12,011 nt of DNA from the NCBI GenBank assembly GCA_003531155.1, contig DQHR01000189.1, forward strand, positions 5,155 to 17,165. The letters are read 5' to 3'. Position numbers and translations under genes: made by a program. Shown piece after piece: positions 5,756-12,011 of the stretch (position 1 is the stretch's first letter; every line of letters starts with the position of its first letter). The notes below the pieces were generated by a model. The model ran no database searches and was not told where the DNA came from. It was given only the letters and a program-made list of their open reading frames with translations. Origin of the DNA: Bacteroidales bacterium. Its GTDB lineage: Bacteria; Bacteroidota; Bacteroidia; Bacteroidales; Tenuifilaceae.

Positions 5756-7912
5756 ATGAACGTTCAGGAATTGGCTAAGAAAATGAAACTGTTGAATCAG
5801 TTTAATTATGAGTGGAAGCCTCTTTTCAGAGGATACACCGACAAGATTCTTTACATTAACGTTGGAAGCAAGGAGGTTAAAGAAAAATCCGTTCCTGCTC
5901 AGATGAAAGAAAAATTCATTGGAGGTAAAGGTTACGGTTTACGTCTACTCTGGGATGCTACAACTCCAACCACAAAATGGAATGATCCTGAAAATGAGAT
6001 TATCATTAGTTCTGGCCCAGTTGGCGGTATTACTCAATACTCGGGAACTGGAAAATCATTATTAGTTAGTTTATCTCCACAGACTAACTCAGTAATGGAT
6101 TCAAACGTTGGCGGTTTCTTTGGACCATTCTTAAAATTTTCGGGTTACGATGCTTTAGAACTTCAAGGTAAAGCTGATAAAGATGTTATTATCTACATTG
6201 ATGGCATCAACCATAAAATCGAGATCTTTGAAGATCCAGGTTTCTCAAAAGATTCGCATCTTCTTGCTGAAGAGCTAACTGAAGTTTTTGTTACTGACGA
6301 GAAAGACTATAAAAATATTGGCATTGTATCGACTGGTGCTGCTGCTGAGCATTCACTTATCGGCATGGTTAACTTCACCTTTTACGATCCAAAGCGTAAG
6401 AAAATTCGCTTAAAACAAGCTGGTCGTGGTGGTATTGGAACCGTAATGCGCGACAAAAAGATTAAAGCTATTGTTGCTCGTATCGAAGGTGTTAAGGGTA
6501 ACCTTAACAATGTTGCAAACCTTGAGGCAATTTCTGAAAGAGGTCGTAAATATCAAGCTGAGATTCGCGAACTTGACGATCACCAATGTCAGATGCGTAA
6601 AAAAGGTACTGCAAACATTGCAAACGTAATGAACGATTACGACCTTCTACCAACTCACAACTTCAAATTTGGTAGTTCAGTTGATGGACAAAAAATCCAC
6701 AGTAATATTTTCCGCGATAAATATTTTACCCTTGGTATACCTGATGGTTGCTGGATTGGCTGCGCAATGAGCTGCTCAAAAGGGGTTGATGATTTCGTTC
6801 TAAAAACTGGCCCTTACAAAGGTTCAAAAGTTATTGTTGATGGACCAGAATACGAAACAGTAGCTGGTTTAGGTTCTAACCTTGGTATTTTCGATCCAGA
6901 GGCAATTATCGAAAATAACTTCTACTGCGATACTTATGGTGTTTGTACAATCACCTGGGGTACTTGTATGGCTTTTGTTATGGAGTGCTACGAGAATGGT
7001 ATCCTAAACAAAGAGCGCACTGGCGGTTTAGACCTAAGTTTCGGACAGTTCGAGAATGCAATGGAGGTTCTTCACCAACTTGCTCGTGGCGAAGGATTCG
7101 GAATGATCGTTGGTCAAGGTGTTCGCAAAATGAAAGATTATTTTGTTAAGAACTTTGGCGCAGATGCTAAGTTCCTTAATGATATTGGAATGGAGAACAA
7201 AGGTTTGGAGTACTCACAGTACGTTTCAAAAGAATCTTTGGCTCAACAAGGTGGTTATGCAATGACCAACAAAGGTCCTCAGCACGATGAGGCTTGGCTT
7301 ATCTTCATGGATATGGTAAACAACCAAATCCCAACATTCGAAGCTAAAGCTGAAGCATTACACTACTTCCCAATGTTCCGTACTTGGTTTGGATTAAATG
7401 GTTTCTGTAAATTACCTTGGAACGATGTAACTCCAAAAGGTAATGCTCAAACCGACGAACCACACAAAATTCCAGAGCACGTTGACAACTACGTTACAAT
7501 TCACAATGCAGTAACTGGTAACAATATCGATAAACACGAACTAATTCGTCAAAGCGAGCGCGTTTATAACTTCCAACGTATTTTCAACATTCGTCGTGGT
7601 TACGGTTTACGTAAACATGATGCTCAACCATACCGTGCTTGTGGTCCTGTTACTAAAGAGGAGTACCTAAGCCGTCAGGAGCGTTACGACAAGCAATTAA
7701 AAGAGCAAGTTGGCATCGATCCTACAAATATGAGCATTGAGGATAAAATGGCAGCAATGCGTAAGTATCGCGAAGGCAGATACGAGCAACTTCTTGATGC
7801 AGTTTACTTACGTCGTGGCTGGACAAATAATGGTGTTCCAAAAATTGAGCACTTAAAGGAAATCGGAATGGATTTACCTGAATTAATCGAAGTGGTTAAA
7901 CCGTTACAATAA
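5756..7912 (+). CDS. Aldehyde:ferredoxin oxidoreductase family protein (tungsten/molybdenum bis-pterin enzyme)
   Basis: This 718-residue cytoplasmic enzyme belongs to the AOR family, which oxidises aldehydes to acids with ferredoxin using a tungstopterin and one [4Fe-4S] cluster. The N-terminal AOR domain is clear: FIGGKGYGLRLLWD, SSGPVGGI, GGFFGPFLKFSGYDALELQGK and the pterin-contact loop GRGGIGTVMRDKKIKAIVA (GRGGIG at 223-228). Cluster ligands appear to be C332, C336 and C340 (GCWIGCAMSC) plus distal C551 (GFCKLPW). The first spacing is C-x3-C-x3-C instead of the usual C-x2-C-x3-C. EYET (365-368) and H510 (GPQHDEAW) fall where AOR has active-site Glu and His. It is longer than archaeal AOR (about 605 residues), with an extra N-terminal segment of about 22 residues and a helical insert around 650-690 before the usual RRGW...NGVP...L end. 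Arginine codons are nearly all CGT/CGC, unlike neighbouring genes. No ferredoxin-like subunit, pterin-biosynthesis or tungstate-transport gene is adjacent, so the substrate cannot be named. It is apparently monocistronic, with its own promoter and terminator. Confidence 0.92.
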   Translation: MNVQELAKKMKLLNQFNYEWKPLFRGYTDKILYINVGSKEVKEKSVPAQMKEKFIGGKGYGLRLLWDATTPTTKWNDPENEIIISSGPVGGITQYSGTGKSLLVSLSPQTNSVMDSNVGGFFGPFLKFSGYDALELQGKADKDVIIYIDGINHKIEIFEDPGFSKDSHLLAEELTEVFVTDEKDYKNIGIVSTGAAAEHSLIGMVNFTFYDPKRKKIRLKQAGRGGIGTVMRDKKIKAIVARIEGVKGNLNNVANLEAISERGRKYQAEIRELDDHQCQMRKKGTANIANVMNDYDLLPTHNFKFGSSVDGQKIHSNIFRDKYFTLGIPDGCWIGCAMSCSKGVDDFVLKTGPYKGSKVIVDGPEYETVAGLGSNLGIFDPEAIIENNFYCDTYGVCTITWGTCMAFVMECYENGILNKERTGGLDLSFGQFENAMEVLHQLARGEGFGMIVGQGVRKMKDYFVKNFGADAKFLNDIGMENKGLEYSQYVSKESLAQQGGYAMTNKGPQHDEAWLIFMDMVNNQIPTFEAKAEALHYFPMFRTWFGLNGFCKLPWNDVTPKGNAQTDEPHKIPEHVDNYVTIHNAVTGNNIDKHELIRQSERVYNFQRIFNIRRGYGLRKHDAQPYRACGPVTKEEYLSRQERYDKQLKEQVGIDPTNMSIEDKMAAMRKYREGRYEQLLDAVYLRRGWTNNGVPKIEHLKEIGMDLPELIEVVKPLQ

Positions 7913-7925
7913 AGTTGACTTCACA

Positions 7926-7956
7926 AAAAACCCGCATCAAATTGATGCGGGTTTTT
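7926..7956. terminator. Bidirectional intrinsic terminator between AOR and recG
   Basis: CCCGCATCAA (7931-7940) and TTGATGCGGG (7942-7951) form a perfect 10-bp stem, lengthened by an A5 run before (7926-7930) and a T5 run after (7952-7956). A T-run therefore follows the hairpin on either strand. It sits 13 bp past the AOR stop and 13 bp past the recG stop and should end both convergent transcripts. Confidence 0.93.
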
Positions 7957-7969
7957 AATTTTAATCAAA

Positions 7970-10078
7970 TCAGCTAATTTGGCTAAATGCCACTTTCTCC
8001 TTTGCTGATTTTTCGAGTTGTTTTGTTAGTTTCTGATTTTTAGGGAGAGATAAACTTGGGTCTTCATCCAGAATCTCCATGGCAGCCTGCCTTACATATT
8101 GCAGTAGTTGACTATCCTTGCTTAAACTTGCTATTTTCAAATCAAAAGGGATGCCACTTTGCTGAGTACCTTCCATATCACCGGGTCCACGAAGTTGTAG
8201 GTCAACCTCAGCAATTTCAAAGCCATCGTTGGTTGCAACCATGGTTGATAATCGCTTACGCGATTCGTGAGATAGTTTCACAGATGACATCAAAATACAA
8301 TAGCTCTCATCGGCACCACGTCCTACCCTACCTCTAAGTTGATGTAACTGCGAAAGACCAAAGCGCTCCGCGCTTTCGATAACCATTACGGTTGCATTTG
8401 GAACATTCACTCCGACCTCAATTACCGTTGTAGCAACCATTATATGTGCTTTGCCACTGGCAAAAAGGTTCATTGAGAAATCCTTTTGATCGGCCTTCAT
8501 TTGACCATGAACTACAACTGTTACATACTCTGGCGGCGGAAAAGCACGAACAATACTCTCATATCCATCCTGTAAATCCTTAAGATTCTCCATCTTTTCA
8601 GATTCCTTAATCAATGGATAAACTACATACACCTGACGACCAGCCTTAATTTGCTCACGCATCATTCCAAAAAGAACATTGCGCTTTGCATCGGTATAAT
8701 GAATGGTTTTGATTGGTTTTCGTCCTGGAGGCAGTTGATCAATAACGCTTACATCCAAATCGCCATAGACTGTCATTGCTAAGGTTCGCGGAATTGGAGT
8801 AGCAGTCATTACAAGCACGTGGGGTGGATTATCATTCTTCTCCCATAGTTTGGCGCGTTGCGCTACGCCAAATCGTTGCTGCTCATCGATTGTAACAAAA
8901 CCAAGATTTTTGAATTGAACAACATCCTCTAACAATGCATGAGTACCTATAAGAATATTGGTATTACCTTCAATTAAATCGGAATGCAACCCATTTCTAA
9001 CTGATTTTTTAGTTGAACCAGTAAGTAACGAGACCTTAACAGGTAAATCGCCAAGCAATTTGGTAATCGTTTCATAATGCTGATTAGCAAGAATCTCTGT
9101 AGGAGCCATTATGCAAGCCTGATAACCATTATCAACCGCAATTAGCATCGACATCAATGAAACCAACGTTTTTCCGCTACCCACATCGCCTTGCAAAAGG
9201 CGATTCATCTGCTTGCCACTACCCATATCCTTTCGAATCTCCCGAATAACTCGCTTTTGAGCATCAGTAAGTTCGAATGGTAGCTTCTCGCTATAAAAGC
9301 GATTGAACATCTCGCCAACTACACTAAAAACGTGCCCATTCTTCTTACTCATACGCAAACTACGTTGCTTGAGCAAACCTAGTTGAACATAAAAAAGTTC
9401 TTCGAACTTTAAGCGATTCTGCGCTTTCTGAAGAAGTGAAGCACTCTCTGGGAAATGAATCTGCTTTAGCGCTTCGGGTAAAGTCATCAACCTATACCTA
9501 TCGATTAGATGTGGAGGCAAAGTATCATCAATGCTTTTAGCAACTTGCTGTTGCAATGTTTGTTGAAGTTTATAAATCGCCTTCGAGGTCAAGAAACTAT
9601 TTTTAAGTTTCTCTGTAGTATTGTATGCTGCCTGTAACGAGGCGTTTACTTTTTCTGTCTCGGGTTTATACTCCTCAACCTCAGGATGCGCAATATTAAA
9701 TCGCCCATTAAAAAGAGTTGCTTTTCCGAATACTATATAGGATACATTCGGTTTAAGACTTTTAGCCACCCATTTAATCCCTTTAAACCAAACCAACTCT
9801 ATCATTCCTGTCCCATCAGAAAAAATAGCGGTTAGCCTCTTCTTACGCCCTGCACCAGCCTCATCAAACCTAACAATCTTTCCGACTAGCTGTATGTAAG
9901 GCAGGTCGTCAACAATCTCCGAAATCTTGTAGATTTTAGATCTATCAATATATTTATAAGGATAGTAGTAGAGTAAATCTCTGTATATTGATATATTCAA
10001 CTCCTTACGAAGCAATTCAGCCCTTTTAGGCCCAACCCCGCTTAGGTACATTATATCGGTTAAAAGATTTACTGCCAT
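7970..10078 (-). CDS. recG: ATP-dependent DNA helicase RecG
   Basis: This 702-residue superfamily 2 DNA translocase remodels stalled replication forks and branched recombination intermediates, acting in the cytoplasm on the nucleoid. The N-terminal part (about 1-200) holds the helix-hairpin-like YLSGVGPKRAELL and the OB-fold wedge domain (IQLVGKIVRF...GTGMIELVWFKG). The helicase core follows: Walker A GDVGSGKT (297-304, K303), motif Ia APTEILANQHY, motif II DEQQ (398-401), motif III TATPIPRT, the second RecA domain with TTVIEVGVNVPNA, and motif VI QLHQLRGRVGRG (577-588). The C-terminal GDMEGTQQSG segment is the RecG-specific TRG-like region. Length and order are normal for RecG. Motif II reads DEQQ where E. 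coli RecG has DEQH; this looks like a tolerated variant. ATG at 10078 gives the expected RecG N-terminus. The gene stands alone and converges on AOR. Confidence 0.97.
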   Translation of the reverse strand: MAVNLLTDIMYLSGVGPKRAELLRKELNISIYRDLLYYYPYKYIDRSKIYKISEIVDDLPYIQLVGKIVRFDEAGAGRKKRLTAIFSDGTGMIELVWFKGIKWVAKSLKPNVSYIVFGKATLFNGRFNIAHPEVEEYKPETEKVNASLQAAYNTTEKLKNSFLTSKAIYKLQQTLQQQVAKSIDDTLPPHLIDRYRLMTLPEALKQIHFPESASLLQKAQNRLKFEELFYVQLGLLKQRSLRMSKKNGHVFSVVGEMFNRFYSEKLPFELTDAQKRVIREIRKDMGSGKQMNRLLQGDVGSGKTLVSLMSMLIAVDNGYQACIMAPTEILANQHYETITKLLGDLPVKVSLLTGSTKKSVRNGLHSDLIEGNTNILIGTHALLEDVVQFKNLGFVTIDEQQRFGVAQRAKLWEKNDNPPHVLVMTATPIPRTLAMTVYGDLDVSVIDQLPPGRKPIKTIHYTDAKRNVLFGMMREQIKAGRQVYVVYPLIKESEKMENLKDLQDGYESIVRAFPPPEYVTVVVHGQMKADQKDFSMNLFASGKAHIMVATTVIEVGVNVPNATVMVIESAERFGLSQLHQLRGRVGRGADESYCILMSSVKLSHESRKRLSTMVATNDGFEIAEVDLQLRGPGDMEGTQQSGIPFDLKIASLSKDSQLLQYVRQAAMEILDEDPSLSLPKNQKLTKQLEKSAKEKVAFSQIS

Positions 10079-10082
10079 GTAG

Positions 10083-10110
10083 CAAATTTAGAAAAAATGG
10101 TCATTGCAAA
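10083..10110 (-). promoter_or_regulatory. Candidate recG promoter with near-leaderless start
   Basis: On the minus strand TAAATTTG (10090-10083), followed by C, is an exact TAnnTTTGC -7 box. A TTTG (10110-10107) lies 16 bp upstream, shorter than the usual 19 or so. Only 4 bp separate the box from the recG ATG, so the transcript would carry almost no leader. Confidence 0.4.
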
Positions 10111-10148
10111 TCATCTCTCTAAAAATTAAAAATAGCAAAAACAATGAA

Positions 10149-10175
10149 ATACCTCACTGCAAGCGAGCGAGGTAT
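10149..10175. repeat. Inverted repeat / stem-loop in the recG upstream gap
   Basis: ATACCTC (10149-10155) pairs exactly with GAGGTAT (10169-10175). The stem extends by CT/AG after one A-C mismatch and leaves the 7-nt loop GCAAGCG. It is GC-richer than its AT-rich surroundings and lacks a T-run on the plus strand. It could be part of a dispersed repeat. Confidence 0.5.
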
Positions 10176-10251
10176 CGAAATAGAATATTCTTACAATATC
10201 TCCCAAAGTAGCGAGGAATAAGACCTCAAAGTTCCCTCGTCTTCGCTCGGG

Positions 10252-10300
10252 ATCAGTTCGACTAAATAATTTTGTTTCTCAAAATTATAGTCTCACTGAT
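10252..10300. repeat. Long imperfect hairpin (19 paired bases)
   Basis: From outside in, ATCAGT pairs with ACTGAT, a symmetrical TC/TC internal loop follows, GACT pairs with AGTC, AA is bulged, and ATAATTTTG (10266-10274) pairs exactly with CAAAATTAT (10280-10288) around a TTTCT loop. There is no T-run right after it, so it is not a standard terminator. It may be the end of a dispersed repeat or a structured RNA leader for the gene at 10390. Confidence 0.6.
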
Positions 10301-10389
10301 TTAAACGTTTTTTAACACCACATATCATAGTATGAGAAACGCAAATCTTATCTTAGCTAAATTAATTTAGGCTTGTTAAAGATTTGTTA

Positions 10390-11196
10390 ATGTTGATTGA
10401 GGGTTTAAATGGTTTAAAAAAATATTTCAACTTTAGACTTAAATCAAAACCAAGAGGGGGACATGGAATTCATTCACCCTTTGTTTATGATTTTTACACT
10501 CAATGCATTGATGTAAAATCAAAAAAAGAGATCTTTGATAAAATTGAAACGGTTCGAAAAGAACTTCTTCTTGATAAATCATTTATCGAATTGAATGATT
10601 TGGGCTCAGGGACAAAAACCAAGGCTAAATCCATCGCTACTGTTGCCGATATTGCTAAAAGGAATTCGGCACCAAGTTACAAGGGGAAAATGCTTCACAG
10701 GCTTACAGCCTATTTAAAACCAGAGACTGTAATAGAGCTAGGCACTTCGCTTGGAATTAGCACGATGTACATTGCAAGCGGGTTAGATACTGTAAAAGTC
10801 TACACTATTGAAGGCGATAGCAATTTATCAAAACTAGCCATTAAAAATTTCAACAAAATTGGGCTAACCAATGTTAATCAAATCAATGGGGACTTTGACG
10901 CTAAATTGCCCGAATTATTTTCAGAGATAAAAAGTGTAGGTATCGCTTATGTTGATGGAAATCATACAGAAGAAGCAACATTAAGATATTTCAAACTACT
11001 ATCAGCAAGAGCGAATAGTGATACATTAATCATTTTTGATGATATTAGATGGAGCAAAGGGATGGAGAGTGCCTGGAATACTATTTGTAATGATGAAAAC
11101 GTTTCAATTTCAATAGATATGTTCGATTGCGGTTTAGCTTTCTTTCGAAAAGGAGTGGTTAAACAGCATTTTACGCTTAGATATGGACCTTTTTAG
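10390..11196 (+). CDS. Class I SAM-dependent methyltransferase
   Basis: This 268-residue protein has a Rossmann-fold methyltransferase core of the O-methyltransferase-like (Methyltransf_24) kind. Motif I is VIELGTSLG (114-122; E116, G118, G122). Next come VYTIEGD at the end of strand beta2, IAYVDGNH (186-192) at the motif IV position, and IIFDDIRWSKGMESAW (D217, D218), which resembles the metal/active-site region of catechol-type O-methyltransferases. The N-terminal HGIHSPFVYDFYTQC segment is typical of a Bacteroidota subgroup. The substrate is unknown. I place the start at ATG 10390; a TTG two codons upstream is less likely. No Shine-Dalgarno site is visible. Arginine codons are almost all AGA/AGG/CGA, indicating modest expression. 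An ABC ATPase gene follows after 27 bp, so the two are probably co-transcribed. Confidence 0.87.
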   Translation: MLIEGLNGLKKYFNFRLKSKPRGGHGIHSPFVYDFYTQCIDVKSKKEIFDKIETVRKELLLDKSFIELNDLGSGTKTKAKSIATVADIAKRNSAPSYKGKMLHRLTAYLKPETVIELGTSLGISTMYIASGLDTVKVYTIEGDSNLSKLAIKNFNKIGLTNVNQINGDFDAKLPELFSEIKSVGIAYVDGNHTEEATLRYFKLLSARANSDTLIIFDDIRWSKGMESAWNTICNDENVSISIDMFDCGLAFFRKGVVKQHFTLRYGPF

Positions 11197-11223
11197 TAAT
11201 TTTATAAAATAATAATACAAACA

Positions 11224-11952
11224 ATGTCTGATAGCTTATTTTCTCTAAGAAACCTAAAAAAGTACTACAAGGTAGGTACAGTTGTGGTAAAAGCCCTAAA
11301 GGGTGTTGATTTAATAATCAATAAAAATGAGTATGTTGCCATCATGGGACCGTCGGGTTCAGGCAAATCAACCTTAATGAATATTATTGGATGCCTCGAT
11401 ACAGCAACCGAAGGTGATTATATCTTAAATGGTACAAACGTTAGCATTTTAGCTGATGATGAGTTGGCTGAAATCAGAAATAAGGAGATTGGATTCGTGT
11501 TTCAAACATTCAACCTTCTTCCTCGTTACACAGCATTAGAAAACGTAGTGCTACCACTAATTTATGCTGGCATTGGAAAAGAAACCAGAATCGCCAAAGG
11601 CATTCAAACAATGAAAAACGTAGGACTTGAAGATAGGATGGAGCACAGACCAAATGAGCTCTCTGGAGGTCAGCGTCAAAGGGTGGCTGTTGCGCGAGCA
11701 TTAGTTAATAACCCATCGATTATTTTGGCCGATGAGCCAACTGGTAACCTCGATTCAAAAACATCTATAGATATCATGAATCTTTTTGAGGATATATACA
11801 ACCAAGGCAATACAATAATTGTTGTTACACACGAAGAGGATATTGCTCGTCATGCTCGTCGTATCGTTAGATTGCGTGATGGTATGATTGAATCTGACGA
11901 AATAAACCCTCATCCAACCATGAAACAACAGGTTGTGCTAACAGAGCAGTAG
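11224..11952 (+). CDS. ABC transporter ATP-binding protein, LolD/MacB type
   Basis: This 242-residue complete ABC ATPase powers transport by ATP hydrolysis at the inner face of the cytoplasmic membrane. All motifs are intact: Walker A GPSGSGKST (42-50), Q-loop FVFQTFNLLPR, signature LSGGQRQRVAVARAL (146-160), Walker B IILADEP (D170, E171), D-loop GNLDSKT and H-loop H203 (VTHEED). The sequence, with LKGVDL at the front, NIIGCLD after Walker A and FNLLPRYTALENV, is that of the MacB/LolD/FtsE-like group, which works with FtsX-type permeases in lipoprotein release or peptide/antibiotic export. No permease gene is in the window, so the substrate is open. It follows the methyltransferase by 27 bp and precedes the adenosyltransferase by 8 bp. 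Its own translation start lacks a clear Shine-Dalgarno site. Confidence 0.94.
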   Translation: MSDSLFSLRNLKKYYKVGTVVVKALKGVDLIINKNEYVAIMGPSGSGKSTLMNIIGCLDTATEGDYILNGTNVSILADDELAEIRNKEIGFVFQTFNLLPRYTALENVVLPLIYAGIGKETRIAKGIQTMKNVGLEDRMEHRPNELSGGQRQRVAVARALVNNPSIILADEPTGNLDSKTSIDIMNLFEDIYNQGNTIIVVTHEEDIARHARRIVRLRDGMIESDEINPHPTMKQQVVLTEQ

Positions 11953-11960
11953 AAGAAAAG

Positions 11961-12011
11961 ATGAAAATATACACCAAAACAGGCGACAAAGGAACAACAT
12001 CGTTAATTGGA
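11961..12011 (+). CDS. PduO-type cob(I)alamin adenosyltransferase (N-terminal 17 residues)
   Basis: The window ends 17 codons into this gene. The translation MKIYTKTGDKGTTSLIG is the highly conserved N-terminus of PduO-type ATP:cob(I)alamin adenosyltransferases, where the TKTGDKGxTSL loop binds the ATP phosphates. The enzyme makes adenosylcobalamin from reduced cobalamin and ATP in the cytoplasm. The purine-rich AGAAGAAAAG just before the ATG may aid initiation. With only 8 bp after the ABC ATPase stop, it is very likely in the same transcript. Whether the ATPase has anything to do with corrinoids cannot be told from here. Confidence 0.88.
   Translation, partial: MKIYTKTGDKGTTSLIG

Larger units (their letters stand above)
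10079..10389. other. Non-coding recG-methyltransferase intergenic region
   Basis: This is a 311-bp gap between divergent genes with no credible open reading frame. It holds the recG promoter candidate near its left end, then a run of inverted repeats between about 10149 and 10300, then AT-rich DNA up to the methyltransferase start. The stretch around 10202-10260 contains CCTCG...CTTCGCTCGGGATCAG, which reversed resembles the 'CCCGAGCGAAG...GAGGGA' type of intergenic repeat seen in many copies in various bacterial genomes. That resemblance is from memory and unverified. No tRNA or known riboswitch pattern was recognised. Confidence 0.6.

Noticed and set aside
6943..7149. Plus-strand 68-codon frame within the AOR gene, and a minus-strand 63-codon frame at 11510-11701 within the ABC ATPase gene
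   Set aside because: Both overlap strongly conserved coding sequence and show no protein-like features.
8056..8337. Plus-strand open frame of 93 codons inside recG
   Set aside because: Antisense to the conserved RecG C-terminal region, with no recognisable domain.
10182..10191. Palindrome AGAATATTCT in the recG upstream gap
   Set aside because: Ten-base AT-rich palindromes are expected by chance in this composition, and it lines up with no promoter element.
10384..10386. TTG start for the methyltransferase
   Set aside because: ATG lies two codons downstream at 10390 and neither has a Shine-Dalgarno site; ATG is preferred.

Overview
The window reads as a chromosomal segment of a low-GC Bacteroidota, most likely an anaerobic Bacteroidales/Marinilabiliales-type organism. 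The evidence is a FISUMP-domain surface protein, a DUF6067-type glycoside-hydrolase-like protein, Bacteroidota-style TAnnTTTG promoter boxes, A-rich leaders without Shine-Dalgarno sites, and a tungsten-type aldehyde:ferredoxin oxidoreductase (AOR). No plasmid, phage, transposase, CRISPR, rRNA or tRNA signature was seen.

Layout. (1) 2-784 (+): C-terminal part of an Fn3/FISUMP surface protein cut by the window edge. It converges with a two-gene minus-strand unit: a large secreted glycoside-hydrolase-like protein (4550-1527) followed after 13 bp by a multi-pass membrane protein (1513-794). (2) 4716-5590 (+): a small cupin protein and a small four-helix membrane protein. (3) 5591-7969: an AOR-family gene standing alone. 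It has an unusually structured upstream region (two inverted repeats next to a Bacteroidota promoter), codon use typical of strong expression, a Cys spacing that differs from the classical AOR motif, and a strong bidirectional terminator shared with the convergent recG. (4) 7970-10078 (-): recG helicase. (5) 10079-10389: a non-coding stretch with several inverted repeats, at least part of which looks like a dispersed intergenic repeat. (6) 10390-12011 (+): a tight run of class I SAM methyltransferase, LolD/MacB-type ABC ATPase, and the first 17 codons of a PduO-type cob(I)alamin adenosyltransferase.

How the genes relate. Most of the window is ordinary housekeeping or hypothetical content. The AOR locus stands out: a probably abundant, individually regulated tungsto-enzyme that would oxidise an aldehyde (or reduce an acid) with ferredoxin. 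I did not see a clear multi-gene novel system. The best leads are the AOR operator region, its C-x3-C-x3-C cluster motif, and the structured recG-methyltransferase intergenic region.
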